From: Pseudomonadota bacterium
GTDB taxonomy: Bacteria > Pseudomonadota > Alphaproteobacteria > Rhizobiales > Xanthobacteraceae
DNA: 64,000 nt
Direction of reading: 5' to 3'
Assembly (NCBI GenBank): GCA_023435725.1
Contig: JAEYRD010000232.1
Span: forward strand, 1-64,000
In this document: positions 51,815 to 60,996 of the stretch, piece after piece
Layout of the letters: each line of letters starts with the position of its first letter
Position numbering within the stretch: position 1 is the stretch's first letter
Notes under the pieces: model-generated
Told to the model about the DNA's origin: nothing
Database searches by the model: none
Seen by the model: the letters and a program-made list of their open reading frames with translations, nothing else
Made by a program: the position numbers and the translations under genes

Positions 51815-53143
51815 ATGACACAAGTCGCGGTCCAGCCAGCCATCCATCGCCGGCATCAGCCCTGGTACAAGATCCTCTACGTCCAGGTGCTGATTGCGAT
51901 CGTGCTCGGGGTGCTGATCGGTTACTTCTATCCCGATCTCGGCAAGGCCTTGAAGCCGCTCGGCGACGGCTTCATCGCACTGATCAAGATGATGATCGCG
52001 CCGGTGATCTTCTGCACCGTGGTGCACGGCATCTCCTCGATGGGTGACCTCAAGCGCGTCGGCCGGGTCGGACTGAAGTCGCTGATCTATTTCGAGACGG
52101 TCTCGACCGTTGCGCTCGCGGTCGGCCTGCTGGTCGGCAGAACCCTCCAGCCCGGATCCGGCTTCAACATCGATCCGGCCACGATCGATCCGAGGTCGGT
52201 GGCGACCTACGTCACCAAGGCCAAGGAAGAGGGCATCGTCGCCCATCTGATGGCGATCATTCCCGACAGCTATCTGGGCGCGATTGCACGCGGCGACCTG
52301 TTGCAGGTGCTGCTGATCTCGATCCTCTCCGGCTTCGCCATCGCCTTTCTCGGCAAGGCCGGCGAACCGATAGCGGATGCGATCGACAAAGCCGCGAAGA
52401 TGTTCTTCGGGATCATCCGCATCATCGTGCGCGTCGCGCCGATCGGCGCTTTCGGCGCGATGGCCTTTACCGTGGGCGCCTACGGCCTCGGCTCGCTGCT
52501 GAACCTCGCAGCCCTGATCGGCACGTTCTATCTCACCAGCATTCTGTTCGTGCTGATCGTGCTGGGCTCGATCGCCCGACTCGCCGGCTTCTCGATCCTG
52601 CGCTTCATCGCCTACATCAAGGATGAGCTCCTGATCGTGCTCGGCACCTCGTCGTCGGAAACAGTGCTGCCGCAGATGATCCAGAAGATGGAGCATCTCG
52701 GCGCCTCACGCTCGGTGGTCGGGCTCGTCATACCGACCGGCTACAGCTTCAATCTCGACGGTACCAACATCTACATGACGCTGGCGACGCTGTTTCTGGC
52801 GCAGGCGACCAACACGCATCTGACCATCTGGCAGGAGCTCGGCATTCTCGGCGTCGCCATGATCACCTCGAAAGGCGCCTCGGGCGTGACCGGGGCGGGC
52901 TTCATCACCCTTGCGGCCACGCTCTCGATCGTACCCGACATTCCGATCCAGTCGATCGCAATCCTGGTCGGCATCGACAAGTTCATGAGTGAATGCCGCG
53001 CTCTGACCAACCTGATCGGCAACGGCGTTGCCTGCGTCGTCATCAGCATCTCCGAAGGCGAGCTCGACACCGACGCGTTGCACGAGACCATGGCCCATCC
53101 GCTGGAGATCGGCGAAGCACTGGAGCCCGGCGGCGGCGCATAA
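51815..53143 (+). CDS. dctA: C4-dicarboxylate transport protein DctA
   Basis: A 442-residue proton/Na+ symporter of the DAACS family. VQVLIAIVLGVLIGYFYPDLGKALKPLGDGFIALIKMMIAPVIFCTVVHGISSM is the first pair of helices, GTSSSETVLPQMIQKMEHLG is the serine-rich loop, and GYSFNLDGTNIYMTLATLFLAQATN and GASGVTGAGFITLAATLS bind the substrate. It imports succinate, malate and fumarate, the carbon source supplied to nitrogen-fixing rhizobia. The ATG at 51815 follows homologues; several upstream in-frame ATGs lie inside the tandem repeats. No dctBD genes are visible here. Confidence 0.93.
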   Translation: MTQVAVQPAIHRRHQPWYKILYVQVLIAIVLGVLIGYFYPDLGKALKPLGDGFIALIKMMIAPVIFCTVVHGISSMGDLKRVGRVGLKSLIYFETVSTVALAVGLLVGRTLQPGSGFNIDPATIDPRSVATYVTKAKEEGIVAHLMAIIPDSYLGAIARGDLLQVLLISILSGFAIAFLGKAGEPIADAIDKAAKMFFGIIRIIVRVAPIGAFGAMAFTVGAYGLGSLLNLAALIGTFYLTSILFVLIVLGSIARLAGFSILRFIAYIKDELLIVLGTSSSETVLPQMIQKMEHLGASRSVVGLVIPTGYSFNLDGTNIYMTLATLFLAQATNTHLTIWQELGILGVAMITSKGASGVTGAGFITLAATLSIVPDIPIQSIAILVGIDKFMSECRALTNLIGNGVACVVISISEGELDTDALHETMAHPLEIGEALEPGGGA

Positions 53144-53166
53144 CGCCGCGCCGGTTACCGCCGGCA

Positions 53167-54780
53167 TCATTGCTCAATCTCCCCGAACAATCGCCCCGGG
53201 TTGGCGAGATCGCGCCGGCGCGTGACCCCGATTGCCTGCAAGAATGCCTCGTCATGACTGACGACGAGCAGCGCGCCGTCATAGGCGCGCAAGCCCGCTT
53301 CGACGGCTTCGATCGACTGGATGTCCAGATGATTGGTCGGCTCGTCCAGAATCAGCAGGGAGGGCGGCGTCGGTCCGCCCAGCACGCAGGCGAGGCCCGC
53401 GCGAAACATTTGCCCGCCGCTCAGGCTGGCAACGATCTGCAAGGCGGCATCGGCGCGAAACATGAACCGGGCCAGCGCGGCATGGCAGGCATTCGCGGCT
53501 GCCGTCGGATTGAGGCGCCGGAAATTTTCCAGGATGGAGATCGAGGGATCGAGCAGGCTAACCTTCTGATCGAACAGCGCGAAATCGGGCTTGATCCGCA
53601 CAGTGCCCGAAACAGGTTGCAGCTCGCCCGCGATCAGCTTCAGCAGCGTCGTCTTGCCGGAGCCGTTGGGCCCGACCAGCGCGACCCGTTCCGGTCCGAC
53701 GATCGCGAACGAGAGATCGTGCAAGACCGGCAGCTCCGGCCGATAGCCGGCACTGACCTCGTCGAGCCAAAGCACCTCCCTGCCCGCCGGCAGGTTCGTC
53801 GCGGGCAGTTTCACCGAGAGCGGCTGAAGAATCTCGATGCGCCGGCGCGCCGTGTCGACGGCATCGAGCGCCTCCGCGCGCCGCCGCTCGGCGATTTGCG
53901 CATTCTTTCCGCCGGTGTCCTCGCTCCGGTCCTTGCGCGCGCCGGCGAGGATGCGAGGCATGTCTCCCTTCGCACGCTTCTTCCTGCCGCCGCTGTCCCT
54001 GCGCGCTTTCCTCTCCGCGGCCCCCTGCGCCTTCCCGTCGATCTCGGACAGGCGCCTCTCGGCATGCGTGAGGTCGTGCCTGACGGCTGCGAGCTCGACG
54101 GCCTTCTGCGCCCGATAGCTGCTCCAATTGCCGCCGTATCGCGTCGCCCCGAGCGAGGTCAGCTCGACGATCGCATCCATGGTTTCAAGAAGACCCCGGT
54201 CGTGACTGACGACGATCGCACCGCCGCGCCAGGCGGCGAGGAGATCGGTCACCGCCCTGCGTCCGTCCTGGTCGAGATTGTTGGTGGGCTCATCCAGCAG
54301 CAGGAAGTCGGGCTCGGCGAACACCAGTGCGGCAAGGCGAACGCGCGTCGTCTGGCCGCCGGACAGGCGGGACAGCTCCGTGTCGGGAGAAGGATCGAAC
54401 CCGAGGCGCGCGAGGGCGGCCTGCAGCCGCGCTTCGAGGGTCCAGTCGATCGCAGCGATGTCCTCGGCCGAGGCTTCGCCCCGCTCCGCGCGGCGAAGCA
54501 GTTCCAGCGCTTGCCGTGCACCGAACAGATCGGCCACTGTCGCGTCCGCAAGCGGTTGAACGTCCTGGCGCAGCCGGCCGATGGTCGCGTTGATAAGAAT
54601 GCGCCCCGACTGCGGAACCTGCTCACCCGAAATCGACGCAAGCAGCGTGGTTTTCCCGACGCCATTGCGGCCGACGAGACCGGTCCGCTCGGCCGCGAAT
54701 GTCAGATCAATATTGGAGAGAAGAGGACGGCCGTCAGGCGTGGACAGCGACAGGTTCGACAGGATGATTGAAGCAGGCAT
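53167..54780 (-). CDS. ABC-F family ATP-binding protein
   Basis: A 537-residue soluble protein with two nucleotide-binding domains and no membrane segment. Walker A motifs are GRNGVGKTT near residue 36 and GPNGSGKTT in the second half. LSGGQ signatures occur twice, Walker B LLLDEPTNNLD and LILDEPTNHLD, and both H-loops are SHD. An Arg/Lys/Glu-rich linker (about residues 230-330) joins them. The family acts on ribosomes in translation or antibiotic protection, not in transport. The ATG at 54780 has GGGGAA upstream; a longer frame has none. Confidence 0.92.
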   Translation of the reverse strand: MPASIILSNLSLSTPDGRPLLSNIDLTFAAERTGLVGRNGVGKTTLLASISGEQVPQSGRILINATIGRLRQDVQPLADATVADLFGARQALELLRRAERGEASAEDIAAIDWTLEARLQAALARLGFDPSPDTELSRLSGGQTTRVRLAALVFAEPDFLLLDEPTNNLDQDGRRAVTDLLAAWRGGAIVVSHDRGLLETMDAIVELTSLGATRYGGNWSSYRAQKAVELAAVRHDLTHAERRLSEIDGKAQGAAERKARRDSGGRKKRAKGDMPRILAGARKDRSEDTGGKNAQIAERRRAEALDAVDTARRRIEILQPLSVKLPATNLPAGREVLWLDEVSAGYRPELPVLHDLSFAIVGPERVALVGPNGSGKTTLLKLIAGELQPVSGTVRIKPDFALFDQKVSLLDPSISILENFRRLNPTAAANACHAALARFMFRADAALQIVASLSGGQMFRAGLACVLGGPTPPSLLILDEPTNHLDIQSIEAVEAGLRAYDGALLVVSHDEAFLQAIGVTRRRDLANPGRLFGEIEQ

Positions 54781-54949
54781 GGAATTCCCCGTGAGCAAGG
54801 CAGGTCGGCTTTGCGGTCGGGGTCATATCCATGGCTGCGAATATCCTGGTTGAGAGGTCTCTAACTAGCCTCGCAGACGAGCGAGATCAAGCCGTAGCTG
54901 AAGGGACGGCAGCGCATGGGGGCGCTGACGTCCTCTTTGGTCTGTACCA

Positions 54950-55297
54950 TCAGCCCTTGAGCGCGGTGACCACCACTTCGATCAGCGCGCCACCGCCGAG
55001 ATCGGCGACGCCGACGGTGGCGCGGGTCGGCAGATTGTCGCCGAAGAACTCGGTCCAGGCCGCGTCCATCTCCTTCTTCTTGGATAGATCGGTGACGAAG
55101 ATCGAGGCGCTGACGACGCGCGACTTGTCGGTGCCGGCCTCTTTCAGATAGCCGGCGATCTTGCCGAGGATGTTGCGAGTCTGATCGCCCATCGAGACCG
55201 AGGTGTCGTCGGCGATGGTGCCGCCGACGAAGACGAAGCCGTTGGCTTCGACGGCGCGGTGCATGATGGGCGTGCGGATGCTGCGGGTGATGCTCAC
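54950..55297 (-). CDS. RidA family protein (imine deaminase)
   Basis: A 115-residue member of the YjgF/YER057c/RidA family. VSITRSIRTPIMHRAVEANGFVFVGGTIADDTS is the first strand region, followed by SMGDQTRNILGKIAGYLKEAGTDKSRVVSASIFVTDLSKKKEMDAAWTEFFG and LPTRATVGVADLGGGALIEVVVTALK, where Arg near position 95 binds substrate carboxylate. It hydrolyses reactive imines, a by-product of amino-acid-oxidising flavoenzymes. The GTG at 55297 has GAGAGGA-type site (AGAGGA) 5 nt upstream. It lies 13 bp after the flavoprotein gene, in the same operon. Confidence 0.9.
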   Translation of the reverse strand: MSITRSIRTPIMHRAVEANGFVFVGGTIADDTSVSMGDQTRNILGKIAGYLKEAGTDKSRVVSASIFVTDLSKKKEMDAAWTEFFGDNLPTRATVGVADLGGGALIEVVVTALKG

Positions 55298-55310
55298 GAT
55301 GTCCTCTTCG

Positions 55311-56432
55311 TTAGAGCGTGGAGGGATGGAAGCGGTCGATGCCGAGACCGCTGACGCGGGTCTGGGTGCCGCCATTGACGATCAGCTCCGCCATCACGGC
55401 GCCGGCGCCGGGGCCGAGCTGGAAGCCGTGCAGCGAGAAGCCGAACTGGTGGTAGAGGCCCTTGTGGCGGCTGCTTGGACCAAACACGGGCAGATCGTCC
55501 TTCATCTTGCCCTCTATGCCAGCCCAGGCGCGAACGATCGTCGCACTGCGCATCACCGGGAACAGCTCGAACACGGTGCGCGCGCTGATCGCGAGGCTCT
55601 TCCAGTCCAGAATCGTCTCGTTGCGATCCTGGTAGGGCGTTGCCAGATGGCCGCCGCCGATCAGCACGGTGCCGTTTGAGAATTGCTTGAAGGAAAGTTT
55701 GCGCCCGCGCAGGATCACGACGGGGTCGATGAAGTGCGGAACGCGCGAGGTGATCATCAGCATCGGCGCCACGGTCTCGACCGGGACGGGCTCACCGAGC
55801 GCAGCGGCGATCTTGCCGGCCCAGGCGCCGGCGGCGTTGACGAGCACCGGCGCGGCAAAGCTCTCGGCGCCGACATCGACGTGCCAGAGGCCGTCGCTCT
55901 GCCGGATATTGCTGGCGGGCACGCGCTCGCGCACGGTCGCGCCGAGTTGCTCGGCCCTGCGCCGGAACGCCGTCGTCGTCTGCGCCGGATTGGCCGCGCC
56001 ATCACGGCGCGACACGACGCCGCCGGGACAGGTCTCGGCGACCGCCGGCACGAGGCGCCGCAACTCGGTCGCGTCGATCAGCTCTTCATGGGTGAAGCCG
56101 AGCGCATTGAGTTCGGCCACGCGCGCTCGGCAGACCGCGAGCTCCTCCTCGTTTTCCGCGACAAGCACCTGGCCGTGGCTCTCGAAACTGCAATCGTCGT
56201 CGAGGAGATCGGTGATCTTCTCCCAGATCTCCATCGAGCGGATTGAAAGCGGGATTTCGGGAATGTGCCGCGCGAGCTGGCGTACGCCGCCGGCGTTGAC
56301 GCCGGAGGCATGGCGGCCGGCATAGTCCTTTTCGATCAGCACCGGCTTCATGCCGGCAAGGCAGAGATGCAGCGCGGTCGAGCATCCGTGGATGCCGCCG
56401 CCGACGACGATCGCATCCGCGCGCGTGGTCAT
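55311..56432 (-). CDS. FAD-dependent oxidoreductase (DadA/SoxB-like, subunit beta type), first copy
   Basis: A 373-residue flavoprotein of the glycine oxidase/sarcosine oxidase beta fold. DAIVVGGGIHGCSTALHLCLAGMKPVLIEKDYAGRHASGVNAGGVRQ holds the FAD motif and the active-site neighbourhood; VLVNAAGAWAGKIAAALG follows, and GLYHQFGFSLHGFQLGPGAGAVMAELIVNG is the end of the substrate domain. It should oxidise the amine of a substrate. Its ATG overlaps the preceding stop by 4 bp. With the HcnB-like and [2Fe-2S] genes it can form an opine- or hydroxyproline-oxidase-like complex. Confidence 0.9.
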   Translation of the reverse strand: MTTRADAIVVGGGIHGCSTALHLCLAGMKPVLIEKDYAGRHASGVNAGGVRQLARHIPEIPLSIRSMEIWEKITDLLDDDCSFESHGQVLVAENEEELAVCRARVAELNALGFTHEELIDATELRRLVPAVAETCPGGVVSRRDGAANPAQTTTAFRRRAEQLGATVRERVPASNIRQSDGLWHVDVGAESFAAPVLVNAAGAWAGKIAAALGEPVPVETVAPMLMITSRVPHFIDPVVILRGRKLSFKQFSNGTVLIGGGHLATPYQDRNETILDWKSLAISARTVFELFPVMRSATIVRAWAGIEGKMKDDLPVFGPSSRHKGLYHQFGFSLHGFQLGPGAGAVMAELIVNGGTQTRVSGLGIDRFHPSTL

Positions 56433-57847
56433 CCGCGGACCACTGCCTTGACGTCGGCCTCGCTCTTCGGGACGGCGGCGAGTTCGGCGAGCGTGATCGG
56501 CTTGACCGGCGCGCGCAGCCGGTAATAGCCGATCTCCTGCGGGGTCTTGCCGCGTGCCTGCGCCATCAGCTCGGTAACGGTAAGGCCACAGAGCCGGCCC
56601 TGGCACGGGCCCATGCCGGTGCGGCGATAGGCCTTGAGCTGATTGGGCCCGGTCGCGCCGATCGCAACGGCATCGAGAATGTCCTTCGCGGTCACCTCCT
56701 CGCAGCGGCAGACGATGATGTCGCCTGCGGGAATCCGGAACTGCGGCGCGGGACGAAACAGCGTATCGAGGAACGTGCGGCCGCGCTCGGCCTTGGCAAG
56801 ATCGGCGCGGAGCGCCGCCATCGGCGAAAGTTTCGCAGCGGCCGCGGGCGCCAGGGCTTCCACCGCCGCGCGTGCCGCGATGCGCCCGCGGACCACGGCC
56901 GCATTCGCACCGCCGATGCCGGCACCATCGCCGGCGATCGCGATGCCGGCGACCGATGAGTTGCCGCTCGCATCGAGCACCGGCGACCAGCACAATTGCA
57001 GATCATCCCAGCGATGCTCGATCCCCGCCGCCATCGCCAGATTAACGTTGGGCACAACGCCTTGGTGCAGCAGCAAGAGATCGGCAGGAATGGTCTCGCG
57101 CTTGCCGCCCGCGACATAGCTCACGCTCGCGAGCCGGCCGTCGCCAGCCGCGGCAAGCTCAGTGACGCCGGAGACGACCTGTACCTTGGCCCGCACCTCG
57201 CGCATCATCGACAGGCCCTTGGCGAAATAAGGCGAGGTCAGGAAGGCGAAGGCGTGAGGCAGCGCAGCGAAATAATTGCCGCGCTCGGTGGTGTCGAGGA
57301 TACGGTCGATGCGGCCGCCGAGGCGGAGGATCTGCGCGGCGAGCAGCCAGAGCAGTGGCCCCTGCCCTGCGATCACCGTGCGACCGTCAGGGACCAGCGC
57401 CGAGGACTTCAGCATCGTTTGCGCCGCGCCCGCAGTCATCACGCCCGGCAAGGTCCAGCCGGGAATCGGAAACGGGCGCTCCAGCGCGCCGGTCGCGAGG
57501 ATGACGCGCTGCGCCCTAGCGAAGGCGGAGGCACCGCCGATCGAGACCGCGATCTCGAGGTTGCGGTCGAGGCTCCAGACCGTGGCACGTTGAATGATTT
57601 CGGCGCTGCTCGCGCGCAGTGCCTGCACGAGATCGGCACCAACCCAATAGTCGGCTCCGAGCTGATTGCGCTCGGTCACGGGTGTAGAGGCGATGGCGCG
57701 AAATACCTGGCCGCCGGGACCGATGTTCTCGTCGAGCAGCAGGGTCGAGAGGCCGGCCTCGGCGGATGTCGCAGCCGCGGCGAGGCCGGCGGGCCCGGCG
57801 CCGATCACCACCACGTCGTAAGCTTCGCGCTTGGGAGCCACAGTCAT
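56429..57847 (-). CDS. HcnB/OoxA-like flavoprotein (alpha subunit) with BFD iron-sulfur domain
   Basis: A 472-residue NAD(P)/FAD flavoprotein. The N-terminal motif is YDVVVIGAGPAGLAAAATSAEAGLSTLLLDENIGPGGQ; VILATGALERPFPIPGWTLPGV is the second nucleotide region. The C-terminal part carries a BFD-like [2Fe-2S] site: IIVCRCEEVTAKDILDAVAIGATGPNQLKAYRRTGMGPCQGRLCG, with four Cys. This layout is that of HcnB (cyanide synthase), opine oxidase A and hydroxyproline dehydrogenase alpha subunits. It overlaps both neighbours by 4 bp. The precise substrate is unknown. Confidence 0.92.
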   Translation of the reverse strand: MTVAPKREAYDVVVIGAGPAGLAAAATSAEAGLSTLLLDENIGPGGQVFRAIASTPVTERNQLGADYWVGADLVQALRASSAEIIQRATVWSLDRNLEIAVSIGGASAFARAQRVILATGALERPFPIPGWTLPGVMTAGAAQTMLKSSALVPDGRTVIAGQGPLLWLLAAQILRLGGRIDRILDTTERGNYFAALPHAFAFLTSPYFAKGLSMMREVRAKVQVVSGVTELAAAGDGRLASVSYVAGGKRETIPADLLLLHQGVVPNVNLAMAAGIEHRWDDLQLCWSPVLDASGNSSVAGIAIAGDGAGIGGANAAVVRGRIAARAAVEALAPAAAAKLSPMAALRADLAKAERGRTFLDTLFRPAPQFRIPAGDIIVCRCEEVTAKDILDAVAIGATGPNQLKAYRRTGMGPCQGRLCGLTVTELMAQARGKTPQEIGYYRLRAPVKPITLAELAAVPKSEADVKAVVRG

Positions 57848-58140
57848 TTTCCGATCTCCCGCTTGCCCTTCTGGATCTCGATCTGCATGCCCTCGGCGAC
57901 GGGCACGAGGCAGCCCTGGCGATTGCCGACGCCGTCGATGGTGACGAGGCAGTCGAAGCACACGCCCATCATGCAATAGGGCAGACGCGGCGCGCCGCTC
58001 ACTGCGGTGGAGCGCCGCGCGTCGCAGCCCGACGCCAAAAGCGCAGCGGAGACGGTATCGCCCTGGCGTGCCGCGACGGCAACGCCGTCGACGAAGATCT
58101 GCACTTGCGGCCGTTTGTCCTGTTCGGATCGTCTAAACAT
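57844..58140 (-). CDS. (2Fe-2S)-binding protein, HcnA/gamma subunit type
   Basis: A 98-residue ferredoxin-fold subunit. VQIFVDGVAVAARQGDTVSAALLASGC is the first half of the fold, and the cluster ligands appear in PYCMMGVCFDCLVTIDGVGNRQGCLV, with C-x4-C-x2-C-x11-C spacing. In HcnA, opine oxidase and hydroxyproline dehydrogenase enzymes this small subunit passes electrons between flavoproteins. It overlaps the alpha-subunit gene by 4 bp. The ATG at 58140 has GAGG 8 nt upstream. Confidence 0.93.
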   Translation of the reverse strand: MFRRSEQDKRPQVQIFVDGVAVAARQGDTVSAALLASGCDARRSTAVSGAPRLPYCMMGVCFDCLVTIDGVGNRQGCLVPVAEGMQIEIQKGKREIGK

Positions 58141-58172
58141 GGGGATGCCTCTTGGCTCCTTCCTCAAAATCT

Positions 58173-59309
58173 CTAATAGCCGCTGTTGTTCGCCGCGCCG
58201 GCGCCGCCGAAGCGGCTGGCCGAGAACGCACCGACCAGCTCAGGCTCGAGCGCGCCTTGCGCGACCATGCGCGCGACCTCGAAGGCGTGGTTGGATGCGA
58301 GCGTCACGCCGGAATGGCAGCAGGCCACGAAGGCGCCAGGATGGGTCTCCGACTGGTCGTAGATCGGAAAGCCGTCCTGCGGCATGACGCGGATGCCGGC
58401 CCAGCTTCGGATCACATTGAGCCGCGCCAGATGCGGAAACATGCGCTGGGCACGATCCGCCATCACGCCACTGATCGAATGCTTCAGCGCGCGATCGTCG
58501 AGCTCGTCCTCCTTGCTGTCGCCGATCATCACCGTGCCCTCGTCGGTCTGGCGGAGCGTGGTCAGCGGATGCGGCAGGAACGGCATGGTGCGCTCGGTCA
58601 CCACGATCTGGCCGCGGGTCGGCCCCATCGGCGCATGGAGGCCGACCATCGGCGCGAGCGTCTGGTTGGCGTTGCCGGCGGCAAGCACGACCTTGGCGGC
58701 GCGGAGCTCGCCCTTCGGCGTGGTCAGGCGGAATTCGCCGCCGCTCTTGCTGATCGCCGAGACCGGACGCTCCGGAAAATAGTCGATGCCGAACGCCTTG
58801 AAGCCGGTGTGGAAGGCGCGGAACGTGCGCAGCGAATTGACGTGGCCATCGAGCGGACAATAGCTGCCGCCGGAAACCTCCGGCCCGATCAGCGGCAGCG
58901 ACTTCTTCACGTCGGATGCGGTGAGCATCTCCATCTTGTAGTCGGCCGCCCCGGCCTGGTTGTGCATGCGCTTGACGAGCTCGGTGCGCTGGCCGAATTC
59001 CTCCTCGCCGAGCGTCAGATGGAAGCCGCCATTCTGCTGCAGGCTGACGTCGAGCCCGGTCTGCTGCTTCAGCTCCGAGGCGAGCCGGCCCCAAGCTTCC
59101 GACGCGCGCACGGTCCAAACCGTATAGGCCGGCATGCCGAGCCCCTTGCTCTGCACCCAGACCAGCGCAAAGTTAGCGCGCGAGGCTCGCTTGGTGATGT
59201 CGCCTTCGTCGAGCACGGCCACGCTCTTGCCGAGCCGGCCGAGGCCCCAGGCGATGGCGGAGCCGAGCAGTCCGCCGCCGACCACGGCGACGTCATAATC
59301 CCTGGACAT
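58173..59309 (-). CDS. FAD-dependent oxidoreductase (DadA/SoxB-like, subunit beta type), second copy
   Basis: A 378-residue flavoprotein, related in fold but diverged from the one at 55311-56432. DYDVAVVGGGLLGSAIAWGLGRLGKSVAVLDEGDITKRASRANFALVWVQSKGLG holds the FAD motif. VVLAAGNANQTLAPMVG and FVACCHSGVTLASNHAFEVARMVAQG follow. It sits upstream of the alpha and gamma subunits, separated by 32 bp, and AGGAG lies 10 nt before the ATG. Two beta-type proteins for one alpha-gamma pair suggests alternative partners, or an extra oxidase for a second step. Confidence 0.9.
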   Translation of the reverse strand: MSRDYDVAVVGGGLLGSAIAWGLGRLGKSVAVLDEGDITKRASRANFALVWVQSKGLGMPAYTVWTVRASEAWGRLASELKQQTGLDVSLQQNGGFHLTLGEEEFGQRTELVKRMHNQAGAADYKMEMLTASDVKKSLPLIGPEVSGGSYCPLDGHVNSLRTFRAFHTGFKAFGIDYFPERPVSAISKSGGEFRLTTPKGELRAAKVVLAAGNANQTLAPMVGLHAPMGPTRGQIVVTERTMPFLPHPLTTLRQTDEGTVMIGDSKEDELDDRALKHSISGVMADRAQRMFPHLARLNVIRSWAGIRVMPQDGFPIYDQSETHPGAFVACCHSGVTLASNHAFEVARMVAQGALEPELVGAFSASRFGGAGAANNSGY

Positions 59310-59317
59310 GGGTTCTC

Positions 59318-60124
59318 CTATCGTCCCGCATCGCCCTTGCCGGCGAGCACGCGGTCGAGCCCGTAGAAGCGGTCGAGCAGAATGAGGGCGGTCATGGTGA
59401 TCGCGATCACGCAGGCCGAGACCGACGTCACCAGCGGATCGATGTTGTCCTGGATATAAAGGAACATGCGCACTGGCAACGTCTCGGTGCCTGGCGCCGC
59501 GAGGAAGACGGTCATGGTGAGATCGTCGAAGGACTGGATGAAGGCGAGCGCCCAACCGCTGATGACGCCGGGCAGGATCAGAGGCAGCGTCACGCGGCGG
59601 AACAGCGTCCAGCCGCCGGCGCCGAGCGAGACCGCGGCCATCTCGACCGAGAGGTCCATGCCGGTTGCCGCCGCGAGCGTCAGCCGCAGCGCAAATGGAA
59701 ACACGATGATCACATGCGCGATGATCAGCGCCGCGAAGCTGCCGCCGAGTCCTGCCGAGGTGAAGAAGCGCAGAAAGGCGATGCCGAGCACGACATGCGG
59801 GATCATCAGCGGTGACAGGAACAGCGCCGCCAGCGCATCGCGGCCGCGGAAACGATAACGCGCGATCGCGAGCGCCGCCGGCACCGCGAACAGCAACGCC
59901 ACGAAGGACGACAGCGCACCGAGTCCAAGGCTCACCCAAAAGGCATGAATGAATTCGGGGTAGTTGCCGATCGCCCTGAACCAGCGCAGCGAAAACCCGT
60001 TGGTCGGCAGCGACAGGAAGCCCTCGGGCGTGAACGCGACGAGGCAGACCACGAGGATCGGCGCCACCATCACGATGACGAAGATGGTGTGGAAGATCAG
60101 CGCGAGCGGGCCGTTCTGTCTCAT
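59318..60124 (-). CDS. ABC transporter permease, PotC type
   Basis: A 268-residue inner-membrane permease with six helices. The family signature near its C-terminal half is AAVSLGAGGWTLFRRVTLPLILPGVISGWALAFIQSFDDL, the EAA loop contacting the ATPase. The N-terminal helix is ALIFHTIFVIVMVAPILVVCLVAF. It is the second permease of a spermidine/putrescine-type importer. Its ATG overlaps the upstream permease stop by 4 bp, and it ends 9 bp before the flavoprotein ATG, so uptake and oxidation genes are co-expressed. Confidence 0.93.
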   Translation of the reverse strand: MRQNGPLALIFHTIFVIVMVAPILVVCLVAFTPEGFLSLPTNGFSLRWFRAIGNYPEFIHAFWVSLGLGALSSFVALLFAVPAALAIARYRFRGRDALAALFLSPLMIPHVVLGIAFLRFFTSAGLGGSFAALIIAHVIIVFPFALRLTLAAATGMDLSVEMAAVSLGAGGWTLFRRVTLPLILPGVISGWALAFIQSFDDLTMTVFLAAPGTETLPVRMFLYIQDNIDPLVTSVSACVIAITMTALILLDRFYGLDRVLAGKGDAGR

Positions 60125-60996
60125 CGGAACACCTCGGCATAGCGGCGTTCGATCAGGGCATGGCTGCCGACGACGATCAGCACCAGCGCGACCAGCAACA
60201 GCGTGGCGACGGCTGCGCCGAGCGGCCAGTTCAGCGTGTTGAGGAACTCGTCGTAGGCGAGCGTCGCCGCGACCTTGAGCCGGCGGCCGCCGATGATCGC
60301 GGGCGTCGCAAAGGCACTGGCCGAAAGCGAGAACACGATGATCGCGCCCGACAGCACGCCCGGCATGATCTGCGGCATGATGATGCGGCGGATGATGGTG
60401 ACCGGTCCGGCGCCGAGCGACATCGCGGCATTCTCGATCTGCGGGTCGAGGCGCTGCAGCGCTGCCCACACCGACAAAACCATGAACGGCATCATCACAT
60501 GCGCGAGCGCGACCACCATGCCTGTCTCGGTGAACATGAAGGGAATTGGGAAGCGGATCACCCCGAGCGACATCAGCAGCTTGTTGACGAGGCCGTTGTT
60601 GCCGCCGAACAGCAGCGCCCAACCAAGCGTCCGCGCCACCACGGAGATCAGCAGCGGCCCGAGGATGACCAGCAGGAAAAAGCTTTTCCAGCGGCCGCTC
60701 ATGCGGTTGAGGATGTAGGCCTCGGGAGCCCCAAGCACGGCGGTGAGCAACGTGGTCAGGATCGCGATGCGAAAGGTCCGCCAGAACATCTCGGCGTAAT
60801 AGGGATCGGTCGCGATCTCATGCCAGTTCTTGAGGATGAAGACCGGCTCGATGCCCTTGTACTGGCCCCAGTCGTGGAACGACAGCATCACTGTCATCGC
60901 CAGCGGGATTAGCAGCACACCGACGAACAGCATCAAGGCGGGCGCGGTCAGCGCCCATGGTGCACGTGCGCTGCGCTCCTCGGCAACCGCACTCAT
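60121..60996 (-). CDS. ABC transporter permease, PotB type
   Basis: A 291-residue inner-membrane permease. Six or seven helices include ALTAPALMLFVGVLLIPLAMTVMLSF and ALAHVMMPFMVLSVWAAL; the EAA loop reads NAAMSLGAGPVTIIRRIIMPQIMPGVLSGAIIVFSLSASAF. The periplasmic loop FHDWGQYKGIEPVFILKNWHEIATDPYYAEMFWRTF follows the first helix, as in PotB-like proteins. It overlaps both the ATPase gene and the PotC-type gene by 4 bp, forming one translational chain. Confidence 0.93.
   Translation of the reverse strand: MSAVAEERSARAPWALTAPALMLFVGVLLIPLAMTVMLSFHDWGQYKGIEPVFILKNWHEIATDPYYAEMFWRTFRIAILTTLLTAVLGAPEAYILNRMSGRWKSFFLLVILGPLLISVVARTLGWALLFGGNNGLVNKLLMSLGVIRFPIPFMFTETGMVVALAHVMMPFMVLSVWAALQRLDPQIENAAMSLGAGPVTIIRRIIMPQIMPGVLSGAIIVFSLSASAFATPAIIGGRRLKVAATLAYDEFLNTLNWPLGAAVATLLLVALVLIVVGSHALIERRYAEVFR

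Noticed and set aside
51683..51815. Sigma-54 promoter for dctA
   Set aside because: No GG-N10-GC pair with the correct -24/-12 context was found between the divergent genes.
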